Below, piece by piece: positions 23,267 to 32,487 of a stretch of DNA of 64,000 nucleotides. A program made the translations under genes and the position numbers. The notes beneath the pieces were generated by a model. The model was not told the origin of the DNA, did no database searches, and worked only from the letters and a program-made list of their open reading frames with translations. Every line of letters starts with the position of its first letter. Within the stretch, counting starts at the first letter, position 1. Origin of the DNA: Sphingomonas_B tabacisoli (GTDB lineage: Bacteria; Pseudomonadota; Alphaproteobacteria; Sphingomonadales; Sphingomonadaceae); contig NZ_JBHUDY010000001.1 in assembly GCF_042678385.1 (NCBI RefSeq), forward strand, positions 372,001 to 436,000, given 5' to 3'.

Positions 23267-26014
23267 CTAATGCGCCGCGCCCCAGCTTGGGCCGTGGCCG
23301 ATCTCGACGCCCAAGGGAACGCTGAGCTTCACCGCCGGCTCCGCCGCCGACGCCATGACGTCGCGGATCACGGCGCGGGCGGCCTCGACATCGCTGTCCG
23401 GCAGCTCGAACACCAGTTCGTCATGCACCTGCAGCAGCATGCGGACATTGGGCAGCCCGGCCTTCTGGAGCGCCGGGCCCATCTTCACCATTGCGCGCTT
23501 GATGATGTCGGCGCTGGTGCCCTGGATCGGCGCGTTGATCGCGGCGCGCTCGGCGCCTTGCCGTTCGTGCTGCACCTTGGACTTGATGCGCGGAAAGTGC
23601 GTCTTCCGCCCGAACAGCGTCTGCGTGTAGCCGCGCTCGCGCACCTGGGTCAGCGTCTCGGCGATATAGCGGTTGATGCCGGGGAAGCGCTCGAAATAGC
23701 GGTCGATCATCGCCTGGGCCTCGTCGGCGGTGACGCTCAGCCGGCCGGCCAGACCCCAGCGCGAAATGCCGTAGAGAATCGCGAAGTTGATCGTCTTGGC
23801 GCGCCCGCGGGTGTCGCGGTTGACCTCGCCGAACAGTTCCGTCGCGGTCATCGCGTGAATATCCTGCCCGGCCGCGAATGCCTCGCGGAGCTGCGGCACG
23901 TCGGCCATGTGCGCGGCGATGCGCAGCTCGATCTGGCTATAATCGGCCGACAGGATGACGTTGCCCGGCTCCGCCACGAACGCGTCCCTGATCTGCCGTC
24001 CGGTCTCGGAGCGGATCGGGATGTTCTGCAGGTTCGGCTCGGTAGAGGAGAGGCGTCCGGTCTGCGCGCCGGTCAGCGAGTAGCAGGTGTGGACGCGCCC
24101 GTCCTCGGGGCTGATTTCCTGCTGCAAGGCGTCCGTGTAGGTCGACTTCAGCTTGGTGAGCTGCCGCCAGTCGAGCACGCGCTTGGCGATCTCGACGCCG
24201 TCGGCGGCCAGCCGCTCCAGCTCGTTGACGTCGGTCGAATAGACTCCAGACTTGCCCTTGCGGCCGCCCTTCAGGCCCATTTGCTCGAACAAGATGTCGC
24301 CGAGCTGCTTGGGGCTGCCGATCGTGAACGGCGTGCCGACGATGGCGAAAATGTCCGCTTCGATGCCGGCGATCTGCTGGGCGAAGTCGCCGGAGAGGCG
24401 CGACAGCCGCTCGCGGTCGACCTTGATGCCGGCGCGCTCCATCGCGCCGACGACCGGGATCAGCGGCCGGTCGACCAGTTCGTACACGCTGGTCGCGCCT
24501 TCCGCCGAAAGACGCGGTTTCAGCCGCCGCCAGAGGCGGAGTGTCACGTCCGCATCCTCGGCGGCGTAGCGGGTGGCGGCGTTCAGATCGACCTGGTGGA
24601 AGCCGAGCTGGTTCTTGCCGGTCCCGACCACGTCCTTGAAAGCGATGCAGCTATGGCTGAGGTGCGTCGCCGCCAGCTCGTCCATGCCGTGGCCGTGCAG
24701 GCCGGCGTCGAGATCGAAGCTGATGACGATCGTGTCGTCATAGGGCGCGACCGCCACGCCGTGGCGGGCGAGCACGCACATGTCGAACTTGATATTGTGG
24801 CCGATCTTCAGGACCGACGGGTCCTCGAGCAGCGGCTTCAGCCTGGCGATCGCAGTGTTCAGCGGGATTTGCGCCGGGAAGTCGGCGCCGAGCAGGTCGC
24901 CGCCGCCATGCGCGAGGGGGATGTAGCAGGCCCTGTTCGGCTCCAGCGCGAGGCTGACGCCGACGAGGCCGGCGTGCATCGAATCCTTGCTGTCGGTCTC
25001 GGTGTCGACGGCGACGAAACCCTGGCGCGTGGCCGATTCGATCCAGCGGTCGAGGTCCTCGACCGTCAGTACCGTCTCATAGCCGTCATGGTTGCAGGGC
25101 GGGTCGGGCGGCAGCTCGACGCGCGACTGCGGCTCGGGCACTTCGTCGGCGACCTGGCCCAACCGCATCAGCAGCGACTTGAAGCCGTGATGCTCCAGGA
25201 ACGCGCGGAGCGACGGCTCGGGAATGCCCTGCAGCTCCATTTCTTCCAGTGGATGGGCGAGCGGCACGTCGCATTTCAGCTCGACGAGCTGGCGCGACAG
25301 CCGCGCCATTTCGGCATGCTCGATCAGATTGTCGCGCAGCTTGCCCGGCTTCATCGACGGCGCGGCGGCGAGCACCGTTTCGACGTCGCCATATTCCAGG
25401 ATCAGCTTCGATGCGGTCTTGGGCCCGACGCCCGGCACGCCCGGCACATTGTCGACGCTGTCGCCCATCAGCGCCAGCACTTCGCCGAGCTTGTCCGGCC
25501 CCACGCCGAATTTCTCGACCGTGGCGTCGGGGCCGAGCCGGCGGTTGTTCATCGTGTCGAGCATGTCGACCGACGGCTCGGTCATCAGCTGCATCAGGTC
25601 CTTGTCGGAACTGACGATCGTCACCGACCAACCCTGCGCCAGCGCCGCCTTGGTGTAGGAGGCGATCAGGTCATCCGCCTCGACTCCCGGCTCTTCGAGG
25701 CACGGCAGCGAGAAGGCGCGCGTCGCATCGCGGATCATCGGGAATTGCGGGACGAGGTCTTCGGGCGGCGGGGGGCGGTGCGCCTTGTACTGATCGTACA
25801 TGTCGTTGCGGAACGACTTGGCCGAATGGTCGAAAATGACGGCGAGGTGCGTCGGCCCGTCGGCCTTGTCCAGCTCCTCGGCGAGCTTCCAGAGCATTGT
25901 CGTATAGCCGTAAACGGCGCCAACGGGCTCGCCATGCTTGTTCGTCAGCGGCGGCAACCGATGATAGGCGCGGAAGATATAGCCGGACCCGTCGACGAGA
26001 TAGAGATGAGGCAT
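23267..26014 (-). CDS. polA: DNA polymerase I
   Basis: 915 residues with all three domains. The 5' nuclease (1-290) has AVIFDHSAKSFRN and the H3TH region VPGVPGVGPKTA; the 3'-5' exonuclease (about 310-510) keeps the catalytic AVDTETD; the polymerase domain has motif A LSADYSQIELR, motif B region and motif C LQVHDELVFE. Repairs gaps and removes Okazaki primers. Proofreading residues are intact, unlike in some family members. Confidence 0.97.
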   Translation of the reverse strand: MPHLYLVDGSGYIFRAYHRLPPLTNKHGEPVGAVYGYTTMLWKLAEELDKADGPTHLAVIFDHSAKSFRNDMYDQYKAHRPPPPEDLVPQFPMIRDATRAFSLPCLEEPGVEADDLIASYTKAALAQGWSVTIVSSDKDLMQLMTEPSVDMLDTMNNRRLGPDATVEKFGVGPDKLGEVLALMGDSVDNVPGVPGVGPKTASKLILEYGDVETVLAAAPSMKPGKLRDNLIEHAEMARLSRQLVELKCDVPLAHPLEEMELQGIPEPSLRAFLEHHGFKSLLMRLGQVADEVPEPQSRVELPPDPPCNHDGYETVLTVEDLDRWIESATRQGFVAVDTETDSKDSMHAGLVGVSLALEPNRACYIPLAHGGGDLLGADFPAQIPLNTAIARLKPLLEDPSVLKIGHNIKFDMCVLARHGVAVAPYDDTIVISFDLDAGLHGHGMDELAATHLSHSCIAFKDVVGTGKNQLGFHQVDLNAATRYAAEDADVTLRLWRRLKPRLSAEGATSVYELVDRPLIPVVGAMERAGIKVDRERLSRLSGDFAQQIAGIEADIFAIVGTPFTIGSPKQLGDILFEQMGLKGGRKGKSGVYSTDVNELERLAADGVEIAKRVLDWRQLTKLKSTYTDALQQEISPEDGRVHTCYSLTGAQTGRLSSTEPNLQNIPIRSETGRQIRDAFVAEPGNVILSADYSQIELRIAAHMADVPQLREAFAAGQDIHAMTATELFGEVNRDTRGRAKTINFAILYGISRWGLAGRLSVTADEAQAMIDRYFERFPGINRYIAETLTQVRERGYTQTLFGRKTHFPRIKSKVQHERQGAERAAINAPIQGTSADIIKRAMVKMGPALQKAGLPNVRMLLQVHDELVFELPDSDVEAARAVIRDVMASAAEPAVKLSVPLGVEIGHGPSWGAAH

Positions 26015-26057
26015 GCCGGCGAGATAGCGGCTGGCCGGGCGCTGCGCCAGCCATGGG

Positions 26058-26858
26058 TCAGGCGGGACGCGCCGCCAACCCGCACAGCTCCTTCACCAGC
26101 TTGGCTGCGACCATCGCCGTCATGCCATTGATGTCGCGGTCCGGATTGAGCTCGACCACGTCCCCGCCGACGATCGGCGTCTCGATCCGGGCGAGCACGT
26201 CGAGCAATTGCCGCACGCTCAGACCGCCCGGCTCGTGGTGCGACACCCCCGGCGCGAAGGCGGGGTCGAGCCCGTCGAGATCGATCGAGACGTAGAGCGG
26301 CGCCGGCGGGATCGGCACGGCGCCGGCTGCGAAGTCGCGCATGCCGACGATCTCGACCCCGAAGCGCCGCGCCTGTTCTCGCTGGTGGGCGTTCAGCGTG
26401 CGGATGCCGACCTGCACCAATCGGGTTGCCAGCCCTTCCTCCATGATCCGGGCGAAGGGCGAGGCATGCGAACGGCGATTGCCGTCCAACGCGTCGTAAA
26501 GGTCGGGATGGGCGTCGAAGTGGAGGATGTTGACCGGCCCGTGCACGGCGGCGATCCCGCGCAGCACCGGATAGGTCACGGCATGGTCGCCGCCGAGCAG
26601 GATCGGCACCGCGTCCGCCTCGGCCGCCTCGCGCACCGCCGCCTCGATTCGCGCATCGTCGGCCACCGTCTCGTCGAGCGGCAGATCGCCGGTATCGTCG
26701 AGGGCGATGTCCGTCCCCAGCTCCAGCCCGCTTTCGGTCGCCGGATTCCCGGAATCCGAGAACAGGGCTGCGCGGATATGCGCCGGCGCTTTCGCCGGGC
26801 CGCGCAGGAAGCTGGAGTTGATGTCGGTCGGCAGGCCGATCAGTCGGACGCGGGGCAT
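26058..26858 (-). CDS. Arginase/agmatinase-family hydrolase
   Basis: 266 residues from the ATG at 26858. Dinuclear manganese site motifs are complete: GGDHAVT, HFDAHPDLYD and SIDLDGLDPAFAPG. The family hydrolyses guanidino groups (arginine, agmatine, guanidinobutyrate, formiminoglutamate); the sequence does not decide the substrate. Its first 19 bases overlap the end of the upstream channel-like gene, implying coupling. Confidence 0.88.
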   Translation of the reverse strand: MPRVRLIGLPTDINSSFLRGPAKAPAHIRAALFSDSGNPATESGLELGTDIALDDTGDLPLDETVADDARIEAAVREAAEADAVPILLGGDHAVTYPVLRGIAAVHGPVNILHFDAHPDLYDALDGNRRSHASPFARIMEEGLATRLVQVGIRTLNAHQREQARRFGVEIVGMRDFAAGAVPIPPAPLYVSIDLDGLDPAFAPGVSHHEPGGLSVRQLLDVLARIETPIVGGDVVELNPDRDINGMTAMVAAKLVKELCGLAARPA

Positions 26859-27892
26859 TCCTCCTGCTTGCCGACCCAGGCCGGCGCGTCCACCCCGAAA
26901 TGGCGCAGCAGCGCACCCAGCTCTCCGCGATAGGCGTTTTGCAGGTCCCGCAGCGCGGCCGCACGGTCGGGCAGGACCGCGTAGCCGGCCTCGGTCAGCC
27001 GTTCCGCGGCGCGGGCGATCTCGGCATCCGTCAGCGGCGGCTCGGCTCTCGGATCGAGCCGGAAGGCGTGACAGAGCTGGCGGATGGTGCGCGTTCCGCT
27101 GTGGTGCATCAGCCGCGCATTGCCTTGCGGGGCGTCGTCCAGCATCGACAGCGTCACCGACGCCGCGTCGAGCACGGCACCCAGCGACGTCAGCCAGTCG
27201 ATCACGCCTTCGTCCGAGCGGAAATAGGCGAGCACCGGGTGCGCGGCGTGGGTGTAGAGCACTTCCGCCGACCAGTCCTCCCAGCGGTCGAACAATTGCG
27301 GCAGCCCACCGCGCGCATCCAGCTCGCGCGTCGTCACCAGCAAGGCGATGCCGGACGGTGGCGTGCCGGCCCGGCTTGCGAGCTTCAGCACCAGCGAATC
27401 GCGGTCGCGCAGCGCGGTCTGGATCTGCACGATGAACGACAGGGTCAGCGTAATGACCTGAAAGCCGCAAAACCCTGCGATGACCACCAGCGCCCGCGCC
27501 CAGCCCGAGGCCGTCTGGCTGCTGAGCCCGAGCGTCATCATCGCCGACCCGATCTGGAAGGCGGCATCGCCAAGCCCGTCGATTCGCGGCACGAAGTCCG
27601 CCCGTAAGCCCCAAGCGGCCAGGCTCAGCCCGAACAGGGTCAGCGCCACCCAGACGATCAGCACGAGCAGCAGCAGCATCGCGCCGAACACGCTGTCCAT
27701 GCGCGGCCGCGCCTTGCCGGAGCAGAGCTTCAGCACGCCCCGCCAAAAGCGGAACATGAACGTCCTGAGCAGCCGGGCGGCATTGATCGGGCCGGAAACG
27801 CGGCCGGGCACGACAACGGTCGCGAACACGTCGAACAGGGTCGCCGCGCTGATTGCGACGCCGACGATCAGCGCGGCCAAATTCCAACCCAT
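26840..27892 (-). CDS. Ion-channel-like membrane protein, unknown substrate
   Basis: 350 residues from the ATG at 27892 (13 more if started at 27931). An N-terminal helix (about 5-28), two further helices at about 70-95 and 125-150, and between them a pore-loop-like stretch (GDAAFQIGSAMMTLGLSSQTASGW) give a layout recalling two-TM potassium channels, but the selectivity sequence TxGYG is absent (TLGLS). The C-terminal 180 residues are cytoplasmic and helical. Reported here as channel-like only. Overlaps the arginase-family gene. Confidence 0.6.
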   Translation of the reverse strand: MGWNLAALIVGVAISAATLFDVFATVVVPGRVSGPINAARLLRTFMFRFWRGVLKLCSGKARPRMDSVFGAMLLLLVLIVWVALTLFGLSLAAWGLRADFVPRIDGLGDAAFQIGSAMMTLGLSSQTASGWARALVVIAGFCGFQVITLTLSFIVQIQTALRDRDSLVLKLASRAGTPPSGIALLVTTRELDARGGLPQLFDRWEDWSAEVLYTHAAHPVLAYFRSDEGVIDWLTSLGAVLDAASVTLSMLDDAPQGNARLMHHSGTRTIRQLCHAFRLDPRAEPPLTDAEIARAAERLTEAGYAVLPDRAAALRDLQNAYRGELGALLRHFGVDAPAWVGKQEECPASD

Positions 27893-28055
27893 GTAAGCCC
27901 AACGCGCGAGCCCGGAGTCCCGCCCAATCACGCGTCGTTAACCTTGTTCCGCCAAAAGGGCTCGGCTCGCCGCAAATCGGTGCGGGACCGGCTTGTCCGC
28001 CCCGCCGCCGCTGCGTAGGGCAAACCCGTTCGAGTCCGGGGGGATTCTGGTCATT

Positions 28056-28259
28056 ATGTTCGAGTTCGCGGCTTTCACTTACGGCATCCTGGCCAGCTTC
28101 GTGCTCGCCAGCATCAGCAACAATTCACGCGCCAACCGCGCCAACCCGCGCGTCGTGACGCTGTTCGGCTGGGGCCTGATGGCCTTTTCGCTGACCCTGT
28201 CGCTGCTGCTCTCCGGCTGGGTCGTCTACAAGACGATCGGCGGCGGAACCGCGCTCTGA
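28056..28259 (+). CDS. Small two-helix membrane protein, unknown
   Basis: 67 residues with a GGGGGGAT ribosome site. Two hydrophobic helices (about 2-20 and 38-60) flank a polar, Asn/Arg-rich loop (SNNSRANRANPR). Probably expressed as a single gene; a CCTCC/GGAGG hairpin follows at about 28267-28286. No family recognised. Confidence 0.6.
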   Translation: MFEFAAFTYGILASFVLASISNNSRANRANPRVVTLFGWGLMAFSLTLSLLLSGWVVYKTIGGGTAL

Positions 28260-28314
28260 AATAAGCCTCCTCCTCGTGGGGGAGGTTGGTCGGGCCTAGT
28301 CGGCTTCGACGTGC

Positions 28315-28860
28315 TTAACGCAGCGCGAGGCGCACCGTCGAAGATCGGCGCCGTAGCGCAGCGCCTGCCATCCCAAAGCCCGCTATCATCATCGTCCAGG
28401 TCGCCGGCTCGGGTACTGGCGGCTCGTCGATCGTTAGATTGTCGAGGTCAACGCTGCCAGTGATTGCGTGAAGGGCGAATGAGCCGCCACTATAGCCGCC
28501 ATATGAAACGAAGTCCGACGTCAGAGTGATGTTCTGAAAAGTGTTCCCGATCTGAAGCTGGGCCGTCCCCGTGCCGCGGAGATCGAACGACAAAATCTGA
28601 GCGATCGGATTAAGCTGGCCAACAGAGAGTTCGCCCAGCGACCCGTCCGCCTTGGTCGACGCATGGGCAACACCGTTACCGATCGAGCCGGTGAGCCCAA
28701 TGTTCGCGCGGTGCTCGAGATCATAGATCGCAAACCCGTCGCTTATATTGTCGAGCTGGAACGTGCCTGGCTCGAATGTCAGCGTGAAAACTTCCGCCTT
28801 CACCGGCGCACACGCAAAAAACGCGGCCGCCGCAGCAACCGCCACACCCCTGGTGAACAT
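28315..28860 (-). CDS. PEPxxWA-CTERM sorting-domain protein
   Basis: 181 residues from the ATG at 28860. Signal peptide (about 1-22), a beta-rich exported domain, and a C-terminal PEP-CTERM tripartite signal: VPEPATW, a hydrophobic helix (MMIAGFGMAGAAL), and a basic RRR cluster. Such proteins are recognised by an exosortase, usually linked to exopolysaccharide; no exosortase gene is in the window. Function of the mature domain unknown. Confidence 0.88.
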   Translation of the reverse strand: MFTRGVAVAAAAAFFACAPVKAEVFTLTFEPGTFQLDNISDGFAIYDLEHRANIGLTGSIGNGVAHASTKADGSLGELSVGQLNPIAQILSFDLRGTGTAQLQIGNTFQNITLTSDFVSYGGYSGGSFALHAITGSVDLDNLTIDEPPVPEPATWTMMIAGFGMAGAALRRRSSTVRLALR

Positions 28861-28935
28861 ACTGCCGCACTCCCTGTTTATTCGGGGGCGGGAATGTGCG
28901 CCTCTTCGCTCTGATTCGCCACGCCAATTCATTAA

Positions 28936-28960
28936 GAAACCCCCGGCCTTCGTCAGCGTT
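28936..28960 (+). promoter_or_regulatory. Near-consensus EcfG-type promoter (GAAAC-N16-CGTT)
   Basis: GAAAC at 28936-28940 and CGTT at 28957-28960 with 16 bases between. It lies only eight bases before the lipoprotein ATG, so the transcript would be leaderless or nearly so; the lack of any ribosome site there is consistent. Prediction only. Confidence 0.35.
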
Positions 28961-28968
28961 CACCTCGG

Positions 28969-29259
28969 ATGAGGTACGCTCTTCCCGCGCTCGCTCTGGC
29001 GCTCGCCGCCTGCTCCGGCCATTCGTCCAATGACGCGACCGAGCAGCAAGCCGACACGCTCGATAACGCTGCCGACCAGAGCACGGCGCCGGCTGCGGAC
29101 GTGCTCCACAACGAAGCCGACGCGATTCGCGAAAACGGCGCGAGCGGCGCGCCGGGCGCGCCCAATTCCTCGGTGCAGCAGGCGATGAACAAGGCCGCCG
29201 CCGCGCAGAGCGGCGACGCGCGTCAGGCGCCCGTCCCCGGCCCCAAACCGACGCGCTGA
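28969..29259 (+). CDS. Small lipoprotein, unknown
   Basis: 96 residues. Signal sequence with lipobox LAAC (Cys15). The mature part is Ala-, Asn-, Asp- and Gln-rich, polar and probably unstructured, ending in a Pro-rich tail (APVPGPKPTR). No ribosome site is visible upstream of the ATG; an EcfG-like promoter ends eight bases before it. No family recognised. Confidence 0.7.
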   Translation: MRYALPALALALAACSGHSSNDATEQQADTLDNAADQSTAPAADVLHNEADAIRENGASGAPGAPNSSVQQAMNKAAAAQSGDARQAPVPGPKPTR

Positions 29260-29353
29260 CTAAGCGTATTAGCGATATAAAACACGAAAGCGCTTGAATG
29301 CGGCTCCAGCGCCTCTAATCTTCGGTTCGCCAAGGGGCAGGAGATTGGAAGCA

Positions 29354-30547
29354 ATGGCAAGCACAGCCACGGTCGAAGAGAGCGGTCTTACCCTGACGCC
29401 GCCCGATCCGGTCCCGCCGGTCGCGCCCGAAAAGGCCGCCGGCCTCGTCCCGCTCGAAGACAAGCAGAAGACCGAGCTCGAAAAGCGCGTCGACCAGTTC
29501 GTCGACGATTTGATCGCGCAAGACGTGAACAGCCCCGAGTTCGGCAAGCGCGTTGATTCGATCACCGCGCTCGGTCAGAAGGAAATCCGCGCGGCAGCGG
29601 GCGAGAGCAACCGCTTCCTCGACCGGCCGATCCGCGCGATGGACCAGGAATCGGGCGTCGGCGCCGACCTTGCCGAGCTGCGCCGCACGATCGAAGACCT
29701 CGATCCCTCCAGCCGCGGCGACCTGTTCACCAAGCGCAAGCTGTTCGGCATCATCCCGTTCGGCAACAAACTGCGCAATTATTTCGACAGCTACAGCTCG
29801 GCCCAGGGCCATATCGCCGCGATCCTCGGCAAGCTCGCCAAGGGCAAGGACGAGCTGCTGATGGACAATGCCGCAATCTCGGTCGAGCGGCAGAAGCTCT
29901 GGGCGGCGATGGGCCGGCTCGAGCAGATGATCCATATGTCCAAGACGCTCGACCAGAAGCTCGAGGACAAGGCGAACGAACTCGATGCGACCGATCCGGC
30001 CAAGGCCAAGGCGGTGCGCGAAGGCGCGCTGTTTTACGTCCGCCAACGCACCCAGGATTTGCTGACGCAAATGGCGGTGACGGTGCAGGGCTATCTGGCG
30101 CTCGATCTCGTCAAGAAGAACAATGTCGAGCTGATCAAGGGCGTCGATCGCGCCTCCACCACCACCGTCTCGGCGCTGCGCACGGCGGTGACGGTCGCGC
30201 AGGCGCTCACCAACCAACGGCTGGTGCTGGAGCAGATCACCGCGCTCAACACGACCACCGCGAACATCATCGATTCGACCGGCAAGCTCTTGAAGACGCA
30301 GACCGCGCAGATCCACGAGCAGGCGGCGTCCTCGACGATCCCATTGGAAGTGCTCAGCCGCGCCTTCCAGAACGTCTACGACACGATGGATTCGATCGAC
30401 ACGTTCAAGGTGAAGGCGCTCGAATCGATGAAGACCACGGTCAACGCGCTTTCCAGCGAGGTCGAGAAGTCGAAAGGCTATATCGCCCGGGCCGAAGGGG
30501 CGGAGCAGAGCGCGAGCTCGCCGCTCCAGGCACTGGATGCGGGGTGA
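29354..30547 (+). CDS. TelA-family toxic anion resistance protein
   Basis: 397 residues from the ATG at 29354 with GGAG upstream. Almost wholly alpha-helical, with the family's long coiled coils and the conserved NLLKG...-like segments replaced here by DLVKKNNVELIKGVDRASTTTVSALRTAVTVAQAL (in part), the best-conserved TelA stretch. Named for tellurite resistance in plasmids, but chromosomal copies have general envelope or stress roles. Followed by an XpaC-like gene, the pairing seen in Bacillus. Confidence 0.85.
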   Translation: MASTATVEESGLTLTPPDPVPPVAPEKAAGLVPLEDKQKTELEKRVDQFVDDLIAQDVNSPEFGKRVDSITALGQKEIRAAAGESNRFLDRPIRAMDQESGVGADLAELRRTIEDLDPSSRGDLFTKRKLFGIIPFGNKLRNYFDSYSSAQGHIAAILGKLAKGKDELLMDNAAISVERQKLWAAMGRLEQMIHMSKTLDQKLEDKANELDATDPAKAKAVREGALFYVRQRTQDLLTQMAVTVQGYLALDLVKKNNVELIKGVDRASTTTVSALRTAVTVAQALTNQRLVLEQITALNTTTANIIDSTGKLLKTQTAQIHEQAASSTIPLEVLSRAFQNVYDTMDSIDTFKVKALESMKTTVNALSSEVEKSKGYIARAEGAEQSASSPLQALDAG

Positions 30548-30572
30548 GCGCATCCCCTATATTGATGGCTGA

Positions 30573-31259
30573 ATGATCGACTCCGACCTCATCATCTCCA
30601 AGGCCGAAGAGCTGATCCGCCGCGCCTCGCCCGAAGGCCGGGCGGCGGCCCGTCGCCGGCGCGAGCGGCGCAAGCAGCGCGCGGTCCGCATGATGCGGCG
30701 CGTGTTCTTCGTGACGCTCGCCATCCTGGTCGGCGCGGTCGTGTGGGGACTGATCAGCCCGATCGGCGGCACGGGCGTGATGGCGGTGGCGCTCGGCATC
30801 ATCCTCGCTTGGGTCGGCGTGCTGCTGTTCACCGCCGAGCCGGACGCGCGCGTCGAGGATTTGCCGCAGGTGCCGCTGAAGGCATTGCCGTCGCGCACTG
30901 AGACCTGGCTCGAAAGCCAGCGCCCGGCGCTGCCCGCGCCCGCCAACCGGCTGATCGACCAGATCGGCGTGCGCCTCGAGGGACTGGCGCCCTGCATCCA
31001 GCAGCTCGACGAACGCGAGCCGGCCGCGATGGAAGTGCGCCGCCTCGTCGGTGAGGAACTGCCCGAGCTGGTCCGCGGCTATCAGCGCGTGCCGCAGCAG
31101 CTCCGCCGGCAAGGCCCCGACGCGCAGCTCGTCGAAGGGCTGCGCGTCGTCGAGAGTGAGCTCGGCCGGATGACGCAGGAGCTGGCCGCCGGCAATCTCG
31201 ACCGGCTCGCCACGCAAGGCAAATATCTCGAGCTGAAATACAAGGGCGCGGAGGAGTAG
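30573..31259 (+). CDS. XpaC-like membrane protein, partner of TelA
   Basis: 228 residues. A very basic N-terminus (about 15-40) leads to two adjacent helices (about 43-60 and 65-85), then a cytoplasmic helical C-terminal domain. The arrangement and position 26 bases after telA resemble XpaC (5-bromo-4-chloroindolyl phosphate hydrolysis family), which often accompanies TelA. The name is tentative; no catalytic residues are evident. Confidence 0.55.
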   Translation: MIDSDLIISKAEELIRRASPEGRAAARRRRERRKQRAVRMMRRVFFVTLAILVGAVVWGLISPIGGTGVMAVALGIILAWVGVLLFTAEPDARVEDLPQVPLKALPSRTETWLESQRPALPAPANRLIDQIGVRLEGLAPCIQQLDEREPAAMEVRRLVGEELPELVRGYQRVPQQLRRQGPDAQLVEGLRVVESELGRMTQELAAGNLDRLATQGKYLELKYKGAEE

Positions 31260-31284
31260 CGCCCGCAACGAGGGGAGGGGCAAA

Positions 31285-31680
31285 GTGGAAAATTGGTCAG
31301 TTTGGGCGCCGCGCTTGCTGTCGGTGCTGCGCATCATCGCCGCGCTTTTGTTCATGGAGCATGGGCTGATGAAGCTGTTCCACTTTCCCGCGCCCCAGCC
31401 AGGCGCTCCCGATCCGTTGCCGACATTGCTGATGGCCGCAGCGGTGATCGAAGTCGTCGGCGGCGCGCTGCTCGTCCTGGGCCTGTTCACGCGGCCGGTC
31501 GCTTTCATCTGCGCCGGCGAAATGGCGGTCGCCTATTTCATCGGCCATGCGACGCGCGGCTTCTGGCCCGCGCTCAACATGGGCGACGCGGCGATCCTGT
31601 TCTGCTTCGTCTTCCTGTATCTGTCCGCGGCGGGCGGCGGCGCGTGGAGCGTGGACGCGATGCGGAAACGCTCGGCCTAG
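31285..31680 (+). CDS. DoxX-family membrane protein
   Basis: 131 residues with four predicted helices. The N-terminal RIIAALLFMEHGLMKLF and the following VVGGALLVLGLFTRPVAF are DoxX hallmarks. DoxX/DoxD proteins associate with thiosulfate:quinone oxidoreduction or redox stress complexes in some bacteria; the role here is unknown. Stop codon overlaps the stop of the convergent gene. Confidence 0.87.
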   Translation: MENWSVWAPRLLSVLRIIAALLFMEHGLMKLFHFPAPQPGAPDPLPTLLMAAAVIEVVGGALLVLGLFTRPVAFICAGEMAVAYFIGHATRGFWPALNMGDAAILFCFVFLYLSAAGGGAWSVDAMRKRSA

Positions 31681-31883
31681 TCCTGACCGATCGCCTGGCG
31701 GATGCGGTCGCGCACCGCCCGGATCCGGTCGGCCGCTTCGGTGAAGGTCGCGACTTCGGCGCGGCGGTTGTTGCCGCGCGCTTCCTTCGCGGCTTCCTCA
31801 TAGCCTTCCAGGTCCGAATCGAGCGCGTCGACCAGGATTTCGGCTTCGTCCTCGGTGAAGGTCAGTTTGATCGTGTTCGCCAT
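31677..31883 (-). CDS. Small acidic helical protein, unknown
   Basis: 68 residues from the ATG at 31883. Charged, predicted mostly helical (TEDEAEILVDALDSDLEGYEEAA, in part), no signal or membrane segment. Length and clean composition support coding, but no family is recognised. Overlaps the DoxX stop. Confidence 0.6.
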   Translation of the reverse strand: MANTIKLTFTEDEAEILVDALDSDLEGYEEAAKEARGNNRRAEVATFTEAADRIRAVRDRIRQAIGQD

Positions 31884-31979
31884 GCCCGCGCTATGGCCGG
31901 GGCAGGGGGGCAATGTCGATGAGGAATTCGCCGAGCTGCGCCGCCGGCCCGTCAAAACCGGCGGCGGCGCCCGATCCGA

Positions 31980-32381
31980 TCAGGGCTTCCTGACCCGGCT
32001 CAGCCACTCGGCCGCCGTCGTCGGTCCCGCGGCGAAAGTGTCGGTGTGCTCGGCGATGTGCTGGCGCAGTTCGAGGCTCCGGCGCGGGCCGACGGTCATT
32101 CCCATTTTCGCGGCGGCGGCATCGACGGCCCGGTCCTGCTCGGCCGTGGTTTGGGGCGCGATCAGCAGCAAGTCCCAGCTCGCGCCGTCCTGATGGACAT
32201 AGAGCTGCGACGCGCCGAGCCCGGCCGCCTTTGATGCTTCGTCCTGCTTGGCGAGCCAGTCGAGCAAAGCTTCCAGATGCCCCGGCGCCGCGCGGTAGAT
32301 CGAGACGACTTTCCCGGCCGGTTGCGCGATCGCCGGCGATGCGGTCGCGAGTAAGAGTGCAGCCAATGTAAGAATGCGCAT
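31980..32381 (-). CDS. Secreted protein of unknown function
   Basis: 133 residues from the ATG at 32381. A clear signal peptide (MRILTLAALLLATASPAIAQ) precedes a compact alpha/beta domain with the pattern VVSIYRAAPGHLEALLDWL and SWDLLLIA, reminiscent of ferredoxin-like dimeric alpha-beta barrel proteins. No cysteines or catalytic motif visible. Periplasmic; function unknown. Confidence 0.7.
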   Translation of the reverse strand: MRILTLAALLLATASPAIAQPAGKVVSIYRAAPGHLEALLDWLAKQDEASKAAGLGASQLYVHQDGASWDLLLIAPQTTAEQDRAVDAAAAKMGMTVGPRRSLELRQHIAEHTDTFAAGPTTAAEWLSRVRKP

Positions 32382-32487
32382 TGTGTCCCTCCCGCTTGAG
32401 ATAACGCGAGCGCAACACACGGGCGGGCCAGCCGCCGGACCGGAACTTACGTAGGTTAGGCGGGGGCGGCAATGGTCTGGGGAAAAC

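Noticed and set aside
23270..26131. A 953-residue plus-strand open frame antisense to polA
   Set aside because: Arg/His/Gly-rich shadow composition typical of GC-rich antisense frames; polA on the other strand has every domain motif.
29354..30547. TelA as part of a tellurite-resistance ter island
   Set aside because: No terB, terC, terD or terZ genes nearby; chromosomal TelA is common.
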